A stretch of 48,596 nt of DNA from Folioceros fuciformis (Eukaryota; Anthocerotophyta; Anthocerotopsida; Anthocerotales): NCBI GenBank assembly GCA_049999805.1, contig JBNGIO010004124.1, forward strand, positions 1 through 48,596, read 5' to 3'. Below the pieces are notes generated by a model. The model did not search any database, was not told the origin of the DNA, and was given only the letters and a program-made list of their open reading frames with translations. Of the stretch, positions 11,505 to 22,228 are shown one piece after another; position 1 is the stretch's first letter; each line of letters starts with the position of its first letter. Made by a program: the position numbers and the translations under genes.

Positions 11505-13577
11505 CTAATCAACTTCTTCAATCTTGGGCCCCGCCCCTGTGTTGCCAGCACCGGAAGCACCCGCATAGTTCGGCATGTCACCACCGCCCTCTCCGCCTTG
11601 ATACATCTTGGCGATGATTGGATTGCAGATATTTTCCACCTCCTTTTGTTTGTCCTCGAATTCCTCAACTTCCGCGAGCTGGTTGCGATCAAGCCACTCG
11701 ATAGCCCCATTCACCGCCTTCTCGATGGTCTCCTTATCTTGGGCTGAAAGTTTTCCTGCAAATTTCTCATCCTTGACAGTATTCCTCATGTTGTAGGCGT
11801 AATTTTCCAGGGCGTTCTTCGCCTCCACTTTCCTCTTCACCTCTTCATCCTCGGTCTTATATCTCTCTGCCTCTGCCACCATCCTTTCAATCTCATCTTT
11901 CCCCAACCTTCCCTTATCGTTCGTGATAGTTATTCTGTTCCTCACACCAGCTGTCTTGTCCTCCGCCGACACGTTCAGGATGCCGTTTGCATCAATGTCG
12001 AAGGTGACATTGATCTGTGGTACACCTCTCGGGGCTGGAGGGATTCCTGACAATTCGAATTTACCCAATAAGTTGTTATCCTTGGTTCTCGCCCTCTCTC
12101 CTTCGTATACTTGAATGAGCACTCCTGGCTGGTTGTCAGAGTAGGTGGAGAAGATTTGCTCCTTCTTGGTCGGAATGGTGGTGTTCCGAGGAATAAGCGT
12201 GGTCATCACTCCTCCCGCAGTCTCCAGCCCAAGGCTAAGGGGCGTCACGTCCAGCAGTAGAAGCTCTTGTACCTTCTCATCCCCTTCCCCACTCAAAATA
12301 GCTGCCTGCACTGCAGCACCATAGGCAACAGCCTCGTCGGGGTTGATACTCTTGCACAGCTCCTTCCCGTTGAAGAAATCCTGGAGCAGGTTCTGCACCT
12401 TGGGAATTCGGGTAGACCCTCCCACTAACACGACCTCATGCACTTGCCCCTTGTCCATCTTACCATCCTTTAAGCACTTCTCCACAGGAATCATGCAGTT
12501 GCGGAACAAATCCATGTTCATCTCCTCGAACCTTGCCCTTGTGATGGTGGAGTAGAAATCCACGCCTTCGAAGAGCGAATCGATCTCAATAGTGGTCTGG
12601 GCAGTGGATGACAAAGTCCGCTTGGCACGCTCACAAGCAGTCCTCAACCTTCTCAAGGCTCTGGAATTGCCGCTGATGTCCTTCCTGTGCTTCCTCTTGA
12701 ACTCCTGGACGAAGTGGTTCACCATCCGGTTGTCGAAGTCCTCACCACCTAAGTGCGTGTCACCGGCTGTGGCCTTGACCTCAAAAATACCCTCCTCGAT
12801 TGTGAGGAGGGACACGTCGAAAGTTCCACCCCCAAGATCAAAAATGAGGATGTTCTTCTCGGTCTTCCCCTTTTTGTCCAGGCCGTAGGCAATGGCGGCT
12901 GCTGTGGGCTCGTTGATGATCCTCATGACGTTCAGCCCCGCGATAACCCCGGCATCCTTGGTTGCCTGCCTTTGAGAGTCGTTGAAGTAGGCAGGAACAG
13001 TCACAACAGCATTCTTCACAGACCTCCCCAGGAAAGCCTCTGCCGTCTCCCTCATCTTGACGAGCACCATGGAGGATATCTCCTCAGCGGAGAATTGCTT
13101 CTCCTCTCCTTTGTATTTGACCAAGATCATTGGCTTGTCGTTAGGCCCCGCGATCACCTTAAAGGGCCACAGCTTTTGGTCTGCCTGGACGGATGCATCC
13201 GTGAACCGTCTACCAATCAGGCGCTTGGCATCTGAATTCCAAAGCGATCACACCATGTCAGAGCACGAAAACACAATTTTAAATCACTACATCCGTCTAC
13301 GACACTCCATAAATGGGGCCATAAGAATCCAGCACAAGCGGTGATTCAGCGAGGACGTACCGAAAACAGTGTTCTCAGGATTCATGGCAACTTGATTCTT
13401 CGCAGCATCTCCGATGAGACGCTCGGTGTCGGTGAAAGCCACATAAGACGGAGTGGTCCGATTGCCTTGGTCATTGGGGATGATCTCCACCCGATCATGA
13501 TGCCACACACCCACGCAGCTATATGTAGTGCCGAGGTCGATGCCGATTGCGGGCCCCTCTCCCTTTCCGGACGCCAT
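11505..13577 (-). CDS. HSP70: Cytosolic heat shock protein 70, two exons
   Basis: A 647-aa ATP-dependent chaperone of the cytosol and nucleus. Exon 1 is 13577-13361 and exon 2 is 13231-11505. The 129-bp intron (13360-13232) splits the aspartate codon of [11 protein letters not shown], the classic intron site of plant cytosolic Hsp70 genes. All three family signatures are visible: [10 protein letters not shown] (about residues 11-20), [14 protein letters not shown] and [13 protein letters not shown]. The [14 protein letters not shown] interdomain linker region follows. The C-terminal GPKIEEVD carries the EEVD motif that binds TPR co-chaperones and marks the cytosolic class. The start is ATG at 13577 (MASGKGEGP); the codon before it is GTG. 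The promoter has a TATA box and heat shock elements, so heat induction is likely. Confidence 0.97.
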
Positions 13578-13727
13578 CACTTGAGAGCTAAACTAGAGCT
13601 AACAACAAAGTCGCTTCTCTGCAAGCAAATCGCACAGAGAGCTATAGAATGCAGCGAGCTACGGGAAGCAGCACAAACGCTTGTAAGATTGTTTGTCTAC
13701 AGATGAGAAGGGGGAGGAGGTGACAGG

Positions 13728-13734
13728 ATTTATA
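13728..13734 (-). promoter_or_regulatory. TATA box of HSP70 (TATAAAT)
   Basis: Reading the minus strand, TATAAAT sits about 150 bp upstream of the HSP70 start codon, with heat shock elements 60-100 bp further upstream. This is the usual arrangement of a heat-inducible plant promoter and implies a 5' leader of about 120 nt. Confidence 0.65.
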
Positions 13735-13793
13735 GCTAGCTCGCATGCAGGCGGAACGCGCTCGATGCGTACAGCACTGTCTCGAGACTACTT

Positions 13794-13836
13794 GAAGCTT
13801 CTCGTTCGTTCTTCTTCGGAAGGAAACATTCCGGAA
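13794..13836 (-). promoter_or_regulatory. Heat shock element cluster upstream of HSP70
   Basis: Two perfect head-to-head or tail-to-tail nGAAn pairs are visible: GAAGCTTC (13794-13801) and TTCCGGAA (13829-13836). Several more TTC/GAA half sites lie between them at near 5-bp spacing. These match the binding sites of heat shock factor trimers. Confidence 0.7.
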
Positions 13837-14066
13837 GGCCATGCTAGCGTGTAGTCCACTTGTCATTGTACACAACGCGAAACGGAACGGCAGTTGGCAC
13901 GAGAGTTTCAACCCCCCAGGGTGAGACCCAACTTCAGCGCGTGGTATTCCCACGAATACGTTCGACACACAGAATAACCCTGCCAGGTTAAAACTTTCAG
14001 GCCAGCGGCCCCTTCTCATTACGTGTTACGAGCGCGGGAATTGTCGTCAGCCGTCTCAACGCAAAA

Positions 14067-15699
14067 CTACCACCGCTCCCTTACTCGGGGAGGGTGGCCG
14101 GATGTTTTCAAGGCCGCTACAAGTTCTCTTTCTTTTTTATCAGCTTCGGCTACCGCTGCTAACATGTCCATCTCGTCGTCATCACTTTCACTGTCCTCGT
14201 CGTCCTCCTCCTCATCATCATCATCGTCACTGCCGATGCCGTCCTCCCCATCTTCATCACTTTCGTCATCATCCTCATCCTCATCCTCCTCGTCCCCTTC
14301 ACGACGACCTGCGGCTGTCGGTGCACCCTTCTTTCCAAGTGAAACCAGTTCGCCCAGGCGTGCTTTGACTTCCACCAAAGGATCCTTGTCGATCAGTTCA
14401 GATCCACGGTAGGCCTCCCTCAGAAAGACAGAGTCACGGGCTCCCTTCAGTGACACGTAGAACAACTCAGGATGCCGTATGATCATAGAATGAATCCTTT
14501 GTGAGAACTTGAAATCCCGCCTGAAGTGGGTAAGATGGTCTATCAATAACCGCTTCTCCAAAGTAAGGCTCAGGACCTCATGCACCACTGCCACAGCATG
14601 CTTCTCCGCCTCCGGGGATGAGGGACTCAGACTGCTGACATCGGCATAAGGCGAGATGTACGGGAGGTCCTGGAACTTGAGTATAACCTCTCTGTCCTTC
14701 CTGGACAGGTTGTACCCCTTCGGGAGATCGATTCTCCTGAATTTGTTAGGCCTCTCGAGTGACACGGCTTCTCTGGCTGCTTCCTCCTGAGCTTTCTTCC
14801 TTTCCCAAGCACTAACAGCCAAGCTGGGGTCCCACTCTTTCAGCTCCAATGCAGGCCCGTCTTCTATTTCCACCACATGGAAATACTGGGGGTACTTCGG
14901 CACCACCGAAGTGAGATAGTCCTCAGACAGCCCGAAGTCCCGCTTCACATGTGCCAGTTTCGAAAGCAGAATCCTTTTGTCAATGGACATCATCAACATC
15001 TTCCTCAGCTTCCCTACTGCCACAATTTCAAGCTCTTCCCTCAGTCTCAACTCCTCCTGGTGATGCTCTTCAGCCTGGGGCGTGAGCCTGAAGTAGAAGA
15101 CATTACACCCCTCTTCAAAAACCTACATCGGAGCCAGATTCTCATACAGTAACTCCAGGCTCCCTCACCCGTAACAACCTAGGCAACAAAAAACCACCCT
15201 GACTTCCTACCAGACCAGACGCACAGACGAGATCCATCAGCAGTAGTACCTTGAAAACAGCCGGGTATCTGTTGAGCAGAGCCACACATCTCCTCTTCCC
15301 CGTGAGCCCTATCTGCTTCCTGTTCTTCCCCAGGTCCCGGAGAGACATCACCCGGCCGGGTTGCTTCACGAGAAGGTCCTTGATGCGGCTCACAATCTTC
15401 AGCTTTTTTTCTCGCTGGATGACATTGTCGAAGGAGGGATCCTTCCTCCGCTTGATCCTAGCTGTTGGCAGCCAGGTCCTGGTGACCGATTTACTCTTGG
15501 GAATGCGAGCCCTTTGCAGCTGCTGCGTGGTGCCGAAGAATGCGGATTGCAACGCCAACGCTCCATGGCTCAGTTTCCCACCCCTTCCAATGAAGCACAC
15601 AGAGTGCTGCGGGGACGACCGCCCGCGCAAGTTGGCAAGCTCGCAGTTGAGAGAAGCTGCTACTGCCCAGGCCCGGCCGACACAAGCCCTCAGCGCCAT
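14067..15699 (-). CDS. PORR-domain organelle RNA-binding protein (WTF family), two exons
   Basis: A 501-aa protein from exons 15699-15250 and 15122-14067, with a 127-bp GT-AG intron in phase 0 (VFK/VFEEG). PORR (plant organelle RNA recognition, DUF860) proteins bind and help splice group II introns in chloroplasts or mitochondria. The N-terminus (MALRACVGRAWAVAAS) is Arg/Ala-rich, fitting an organelle presequence. The PORR domain starts near residue 75 with KDPSFDNVIQREKKLKI and continues through SLRDLGKNRKQIGL, SKLAHVKRDFGLSEDYL, FKFSQRIHSMIIRHPELFYVS and a KDPLVEVKARLGELV end. A tail of about 60 residues that are mostly Asp/Glu/Ser follows, encoded by a low-complexity TCC/TCA tract (about 14190-14300). 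I cannot say which Arabidopsis WTF is the orthologue or which organelle is targeted. Confidence 0.88.
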
Positions 15700-16095
15700 G
15701 CGCAACTACAATCTTGGGAACACATGCATCCACGCCCCAAAGTACACTGGGCATCAACTTGGCCTTGGAATGAAGACCTAGCTAGCTAGATTCAATTACA
15801 GTTTTGATGTCATATTTCCTTATCCCCCTTACGTACCGAGAATTTCATTTCATGTTCATTTCTCTGTCCCCGTTATATACGTGTAGGTAGGTAAGAGTGA
15901 GTCTAAAATACTCAGGCACCGCGGACTCTTCAGAGCTCGGATTAGGGCACGCCGCCTCCGCAGCTCGCCTTTAGCACCTCTCCGTGCAGCCGTGGTCTTT
16001 CTCTCGCCGCCTTTGCAGCTCGGCCTCCAGCGCCTCTTGCGCTAATCTCTGGCCGGCTCCCTAGCTCTTCCGGCGCATTCGACGACCTCTCAATC
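15700..16095. other. Divergent promoter region of the PORR gene and eS27
   Basis: This lies between two divergent start codons. A TATATA-like stretch (15873-15879) about 220 bp upstream of the eS27 ATG is a weak core-promoter candidate. The sequence just before the eS27 ATG is rich in CT tracts, as is common in leaders of ribosomal protein genes. No coding exon was seen. Confidence 0.45.
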
Positions 16096-16850
<755 letters not shown>

Positions 16851-17393
16851 TCTCCTATGACATAGAATGGCGCCTTATCCGTTTGTGGGATAGGGCAACG
16901 CGTAGTAGGAAATTGAGAGACTCTTACGTTACCGGGATGTTTGAGGAAGGAGGATTTTAAAGGCCTTGGTCTAGGCCTCGCGAATTATCTTTTGAGAGTG
17001 TACTTGTCTTGTGCGGATTCCACACCATCCGTCGTCGTAGTCCATCAGAGGGGAGTTTTAGCGGCTATTCTCGATTCTCAGGCTTGGACTTTTCATAGGT
17101 CTCACTGTCGGTAACAATTCCTTCTCTAATTAAGGGCTCGAGAGGAAGGCTCTCGGACTATTTTGTTGCTGGACCTCGGATCCCATGTCGAACTCCTCCT
17201 CCGGAATGGCGAGTCGCTTCCCCCGTGTTGTTTCCGAATCCCATTCGTGGGTCTCAGCGCCCAATTTCCAGTTTGCGTCTTGGATTTACTGCGGTTAGTG
17301 GGCTACGTTTTCCTAAAGTTGGTGTATAGTTCGTTCGCATCCTGGCGCAGGTCACGTTGTTTGTCGTGCACAACCTAAGGTGTCGCCTTGGAG
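16851..17393. other. eS27 3' region and leader of the first PPR gene
   Basis: A stretch of 543 bp between the eS27 stop and the PPR start, both on the plus strand. No further exon, repeat or core promoter could be supported. Confidence 0.4.
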
Positions 17394-20300
17394 ATGGCCA
17401 CTCTGTGGCAGCCGGATCTGCCGTGGATTCAGCAATTGTCTGGGATCACGGAGATCCATGGAGGAGCTCCCGCTCACCTCACTACAGACACTTCACCCCC
17501 TGCAAACAACCAGGCCTCCCGATGCAGTAGTGTACGGAGTCCAGCAATTCCAAGTAGATGGATTACTGGCGAGGTATTCTCTATCGATGGTGGTCGCCAG
17601 GTGCAAGAGCAGGAGCTCTTATGGCGAGATTTGTTTCTGGACCCTGCTAAGTGGTGGGATAACAGGCTAGGTAAGAAGAGCTCTCGTTCCCCTGACTTCC
17701 GTCGTAAAGGGTCCGGTGAGGTCCTCTGGTTAAACAACATTTCCAAGCCAGCTTGGGTGGATGAGCAGCTGGGTTCTTTGGATATGCAGATGGGTCATGG
17801 TGCCTTTCGTCCCAAGTGGAGGTCTCCGAGTAAGCCGGAGGCCGGCAGACCTGCAGGATTGGGAATGGGCGCTGTGACGCCTGTAACTGTGAGCACGTTA
17901 TGTCAACAGAAGAAGCTTGTCGAGGCCGTTGGAGCTCTGGAATCCCTGGCGCAGACAGACTGTCCTACTACTCGGTCTCTCTTTTACACTGTGTTAAAAC
18001 TGTGTGCAGCTAAGAAGGATACGGTTGTGGGGCGACGAGTTCATGATCTCGCTGTCAAACTTGGTTACGAATCAAATACATATCTGGGGAACCATATTTT
18101 GCGTATGTATGCATCTGGAGGTAAGCTACAAGAGGCCATGGATGTGTTCACCAGGGTGCTCAACCCAAATGCCTTCATGTGGAGTTCCATAATCGCTGCA
18201 CATGCTAAACATGGGAAACCTAATGAGGCCATACAACTGTACCATGAAATGTGTAGTTCAGGGGGGAAGGCAGATGCTCACGTCTTTGTAGCAGCCCTTC
18301 AAGCTTGCGCTGTTGCTGCGGACTTGGAATCTGGCATAAAATTGCATTTTGATGTGTTGCACAGTGGCATTCCTTCTAACTTGTTTGTTGGCAACTGCCT
18401 GGTGGACATGTACGCCAAGTGTGGTGAACTGGGAGAGGCACGCAGGGTTTTCGACAGCTTGGCCACCAAGGATGTGGTGACCTGGAATGCCCTAATTTCC
18501 GGGTATGGAAATCAAGGTCACAGCCAGGAGGCGCTTGTTGCGTACGGACAAATGGAGCTGGAGGGGCTGATTGTGGGTAACCATGTTACTTTTGCTAGTC
18601 TTCTGAAGGCGTGTGCAAGCGCTGGTGCCTTACAGAAGGGCAGGCAGCTGCACTCACAAATTGTGGAAAGAGGACTGCTAGGTAACATACTTGTGGGCAC
18701 TACCCTGGTGGACATGTATGCAAAGTGTGGTGAAATGGAAGATGCACGCCAAGTATTTGATAACTTGGCAACAAAGGATGTGGTGACATGGAATGCTCTG
18801 ATTGCTGGGTATGCACAGAAAGGACTTAGCCAAGAGGCGAGTGTTCTACATGAACAAATGGAGCAGGAGGGCCTCATTATGGCTGATGAGGTTACGTTTG
18901 CTTACCTTCTGAAGTCTTGCACTATCGACGGCGCCATACAGAAGGGTAGAGAGCTGCACTCCCTGATTGTGGAAAGAGGACTCCTAGATAGCATGCTTGT
19001 CCGCACTTGCCTGGTAGACATGTATGCAAAGTGTGGCGAACTGGAGGATGCACTCCAAGTTTTTGACAGCTTGGGCACTAAAAATGTTGTAACATGGACG
19101 GCCCTGATTGCTGGGTATGCACAGCAAGGTCTCGGTGAGCAGGCGCTTGTTCTGCATGCACAAATGGAGCAGCAAGGCCTGATTGTGGCTGACGATGTTA
19201 CTTTCGCGTGCCTTCTGAAAGCCTGTGCATTCTCTGGCGCCCTACAGAAGGGCAAGCAGCTGCACTTGCAGATTAAGGAAAGGGGGCAGCTTGATAGCGT
19301 ACTGTTGGGCAACTGCTTGGTGGACATGTATGCAAAGTGTGGCGTATTGGAAGATGCGCGCCAGGTGTTTGACAGCTTGACCACAAAGGATGCGGTGACC
19401 TGGAATGCCATGATTGCAGGGTATGCACAGCAAGGTCTGGTCCAGGAGGCGCTCGTCGTGTATGAACAAATGGAACAGGAGGCCCTGATTGTGGGTAATC
19501 ATGTTACTTTTGCTTGCCTTCTGAAGTCATGTGCAGCTGCTGGTGCCTTGCAGAATGGCAGGCAGTTGCATTCGCAGATCGTGGAACGAGGGCATCTAGA
19601 TAACATCCTGGTAGGCAACTCCCTGGTGGATATGTATGCAAAGTGTGGCGAACTGGAAGAGGCGCGCCGGGTTTTTGACAGCTTGGACAAAAAGGATGTC
19701 GTGACATGGAATGCCCTGATAGGTGGGTGTGGTTCTTGTGATGAAGGACACAACGCCCTAGCATGTTTTGAGGAGATGTTAATCGCCGGCATTCAACCTG
19801 ACGATGCCACTTTCACTTGCCTTTTGGCAGCATGCAGTCACAAGGGACTGGTGACTGAGGGGCGCAAGCACTTTGATTCCATGGTTGAAGACCATGGCAT
19901 CAGACCTACTATTGAGCATTACAATTGCATGGTTGACCTTCTTGGACGTGCAGGCCTTTTAGACGAGGCAGAGAAAATGCTCTTATCCTGTGAGAGCCAG
20001 AGCAATGTTGTGGGGTTGAGGTCATTGCTGAATTCCTGTAGAAGTCACGGGGACGTGGAGAGGGCAACACGGTGCTTTGACAGTCTCGTTAGGTTAGAAC
20101 CTCAAGGTGCATCCTCATATGTGCTCATGGCCAATGCCTACGCAGATGCCGGTAGGTGGGGTGATGTATCAAGGATTGAGACGCAGAGGATGGCGGCGGG
20201 AGCTAACAAGAAACCTGCAGTGGCGGGCATTGAGGTGAAGAAGCAGGTACATACTTTTGTGGTTGGCGACAGTAGAGATGACATTTCGGTCGAGTTAGAG

Positions 20301-20612
20301 AGCATGAATGCACGCCTGAAGCAGGAAGGGGGCCACGTCCCACACACAAAGTTGGTGTTGAAGTCTGTGTCTGAGAAGGAAAAGGAAGACGCACTTTGCG
20401 GGCATGCTGAAAAGCTAGCCTTGGCATTTGGTCTCTTGAACACTCCAAGTGGCACCCCTTTGGTGGTAACAAAGAACCTACGCATGTGCAGTGACTGCCA
20501 CAGCTCCACGGAGATCATGTCCCGGGTGGAAAGGAGAAACATTGTTGTAAGGGATGGGTACCGTGTTCATCGATTCGCGGCTGGTTCTTGCAGTTGCAAT
20601 GGTGGAACGTGA
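17394..20612 (+). CDS. PLS-class PPR protein with E and DYW domains and an N-terminal PDF-like motif
   Basis: An intronless gene for 1072 aa. PLS-PPR-DYW proteins are organellar C-to-U RNA-editing factors: the PPR array reads one base per motif and the DYW domain is the cytidine deaminase. The start at ATG 17394 (MATLWQPD) is supported by the paralogue downstream, which begins in the same way. Residues about 75-125 (LLWRDLF...WWDNR...PDF...LWL...PAWV) resemble the PDF motif of OSB organellar ssDNA-binding proteins. PPRs follow from about residue 160, including five 101-102-aa P-L-S units (LVDMYAKCGELEDAR, VVTWNALIAGYAQ and similar). E/E+ motifs precede the DYW domain, which keeps the deaminase HxE (His1004, Glu1006) and CxxCH (Cys1032, Cys1035). 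The protein ends CSCNGGT, so the usual last tripeptide DYW is absent. Organelle targeting is expected but not obvious in sequence. Confidence 0.94.
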   Translation: MATLWQPDLPWIQQLSGITEIHGGAPAHLTTDTSPPANNQASRCSSVRSPAIPSRWITGEVFSIDGGRQVQEQELLWRDLFLDPAKWWDNRLGKKSSRSPDFRRKGSGEVLWLNNISKPAWVDEQLGSLDMQMGHGAFRPKWRSPSKPEAGRPAGLGMGAVTPVTVSTLCQQKKLVEAVGALESLAQTDCPTTRSLFYTVLKLCAAKKDTVVGRRVHDLAVKLGYESNTYLGNHILRMYASGGKLQEAMDVFTRVLNPNAFMWSSIIAAHAKHGKPNEAIQLYHEMCSSGGKADAHVFVAALQACAVAADLESGIKLHFDVLHSGIPSNLFVGNCLVDMYAKCGELGEARRVFDSLATKDVVTWNALISGYGNQGHSQEALVAYGQMELEGLIVGNHVTFASLLKACASAGALQKGRQLHSQIVERGLLGNILVGTTLVDMYAKCGEMEDARQVFDNLATKDVVTWNALIAGYAQKGLSQEASVLHEQMEQEGLIMADEVTFAYLLKSCTIDGAIQKGRELHSLIVERGLLDSMLVRTCLVDMYAKCGELEDALQVFDSLGTKNVVTWTALIAGYAQQGLGEQALVLHAQMEQQGLIVADDVTFACLLKACAFSGALQKGKQLHLQIKERGQLDSVLLGNCLVDMYAKCGVLEDARQVFDSLTTKDAVTWNAMIAGYAQQGLVQEALVVYEQMEQEALIVGNHVTFACLLKSCAAAGALQNGRQLHSQIVERGHLDNILVGNSLVDMYAKCGELEEARRVFDSLDKKDVVTWNALIGGCGSCDEGHNALACFEEMLIAGIQPDDATFTCLLAACSHKGLVTEGRKHFDSMVEDHGIRPTIEHYNCMVDLLGRAGLLDEAEKMLLSCESQSNVVGLRSLLNSCRSHGDVERATRCFDSLVRLEPQGASSYVLMANAYADAGRWGDVSRIETQRMAAGANKKPAVAGIEVKKQVHTFVVGDSRDDISVELESMNARLKQEGGHVPHTKLVLKSVSEKEKEDALCGHAEKLALAFGLLNTPSGTPLVVTKNLRMCSDCHSSTEIMSRVERRNIVVRDGYRVHRFAAGSCSCNGGT
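18279..19796 (+). repeat. Five tandem 303-306-bp PPR triplet units inside the first PPR gene
   Basis: Units start at 18279, 18582, 18888, 19194 and 19500, so the period is 303 bp once and 306 bp after that. Each encodes one L, S and P motif set of 101-102 aa. The high similarity between units at DNA level suggests spread by unequal exchange or gene conversion. Confidence 0.85.
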
Positions 20613-20875
20613 GATGAAGCGAGCTCTGAAGGGCCGAGCGTAAATTTCAGGGAACCAGCATCCCCTAACCGTTTGCACCGGACAGGGACCGCCATTCCTC
20701 GGGACTCTCCGTCCCAGCGGCGATATAACCTGTTTGTTTCTCATCACGAATGTCTATCAAATATTCGCGTTTTAATTCGATTAGGATAGAATTTGGAACA
20801 AAATAGACGTCTTGCATGCGTCAAGCGCCGCCCAAGCATACTGAGCTTTGGCTTTAGGAGTTGCTCAGGGTGCGG

Positions 20876-20949
20876 GGAGAGGAGGAGCTCCAATGGGGTC
20901 AGGAGAACTTGTGGAGAGGAGGAGCTCCAAGGGGGTCAGGAGAACTTGT
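20876..20949. repeat. 37-bp tandem duplication
   Basis: Copies at 20876-20912 and 20913-20949 differ at a single base. Confidence 0.9.
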
Positions 20950-21066
20950 ATGGAACACCTGTATAGCTCGGGACAATGCCGAATGCGAGGGGTTTGGACT
21001 CTAGTCCCGACATGTACCACCCGCACCTAGTCTCAACTACTTTCAACAACCTTCTACAAGGAATGC

Positions 21067-21180
21067 TGGAGCAAGGGTATGGACTTCCTCCCTAGTGATG
21101 GAGCAAGGGTATGGACTTCCTNNNNNNNNNNGGGTATGGACTTCCTCCCTAGTGATGGAGCAAGGGTATGGACTTCCTAC
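21067..21180. repeat. 32-bp minisatellite containing the assembly gap
   Basis: The unit has the core GGGTATGGACTTCCTCCCTA. Copies lie at 21067-21098 and 21099-21121 (cut by the gap), then at 21132-21155 and 21156-21180. The true copy number is unknown because the gap falls inside the array. Confidence 0.9.
21122..21131. other. Assembly gap of 10 N
   Basis: Ten N bases within the 32-bp minisatellite. The round number suggests a placeholder of unknown true length. Confidence 0.95.
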
Positions 21181-21234
21181 CCAACATGTACCAGCTAAAT
21201 CTAGTCACCGACGACCTGATCTGCCGTGAGTGCA

Positions 21235-21374
21235 GGAGCAAGACAAGAGGGCATTGGAAACCTAGGTACAGCTGAAGAGGAATCGCACACGTTGGACGTG
21301 GACAAGGAGCAAGACAGAGGCATTCGAAACCTACGTACAGATGAAGAGGAAGCCCACACCTCGGACGTGGACAA
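21235..21374. repeat. About 70-bp tandem duplication
   Basis: Copies at 21235-21305 and 21306-21374 differ by a 2-bp deletion and several substitutions, so they are older than the 37-bp duplication nearby. Confidence 0.8.
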
Positions 21375-21446
21375 GGATATATGTCTTCTTTCGTCTCCGC
21401 AACAGTGTGGGCACACCGTGCAGGTCTTTTGCAAAGGCTTTATAAG

Positions 21447-21574
21447 TTGTTCTTGTTTAAAGACCTTGTGGCTTGTTCTTCTTCTAAGCGGATATGGCAA
21501 TGAGACGATGTTGTTCTTGTGTGAAGGCCTTGTGGTTCCCTCTTCTTCTAAGGCAAAATGGCAATGAGACAGTG
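21447..21574. repeat. 64-bp tandem duplication
   Basis: Copies at 21447-21510 and 21511-21574 share TTGTTCTTGT at the start and TGGCAATGAGAC near the end, with about a dozen mismatches. Confidence 0.8.
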
Positions 21575-22228
21575 CTTATTTCTTTCCCCTTGTGTCTTGC
21601 ACCCTGGCTTTCACACGCTCAGTTGCACGCACCAAAAGAGGCGCTCACTTACATGGATGCAAAAGCCCCTACGGCCCCCACTTGCATCACGGAAAGTCCC
21701 TGTTGTGACTTGCATCAAGGGAAAGCTGTTACACTCGCTGCACTGAAACCTTCCCAGGGTTTAGGAAAAATGTTTGACAGTTGATCATCAATTATGTGAA
21801 ATTTTTTATCTAAGACGAAAGGAAATTACCCATCACAAAGATCGCTGTATTGGATGTGGGCGCACCGAGCGTTTGGGTATGGCTACACCGAGCAGATACC
21901 GTCATTTTTATGCCGGGCCGATGCAGCCATCCTGGTGATGGCGGAAGTTGTCGCCGTATGCGGAGGCAATTTCTTTTCCACACACCGGCAGAAACATCGT
22001 CGGGTCACTGCAAGGGTGTTCATAGCGTTGTTCCATAACATAGTCCTAGACACGTCCAGAATTGATCTGTGTACTGAGGAGATATGTACATTGGACTTGC
22101 AGAAGTGAATCTCCGAAGGACCTGTCTGCACTAGTCTCGAGGGTGTCGTATCATGCAAAGGACCTAAGCACCCTGCAGCGGTTTTTAGTCTCTTCTGCAT
22201 CCCATCGTCTGAGATTGGTGCCTGTAAC

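Larger units (their letters stand above)
13578..14066. other. HSP70 promoter and 5' UTR, and 3' end of the PORR gene
   Basis: The gap lies between the HSP70 start and the PORR gene stop, both on the minus strand. It holds the TATA box (13728-13734) and heat shock elements (13794-13836) of HSP70. The part next to 14066 should be the PORR 3' UTR. No further gene was seen. Confidence 0.6.
20613..22228. other. Spacer between the two PPR genes, rich in small tandem duplications
   Basis: No gene was recognised in 1.6 kb. At least four separate short tandem duplications occur (20876-20949, 21067-21180, 21235-21374, 21447-21574), one of them interrupted by a run of N. The part next to 22228 should hold the leader of the second PPR gene. 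Confidence 0.6.

Noticed and set aside
11608-13235. Several plus-strand frames opposite HSP70
   Set aside because: They are antisense shadows of a highly conserved coding exon, with no family resemblance.
14023-14412. Serine-rich plus-strand frame
   Set aside because: It is the complement of the Asp/Glu tail of the PORR protein and is explained by the low-complexity tract.
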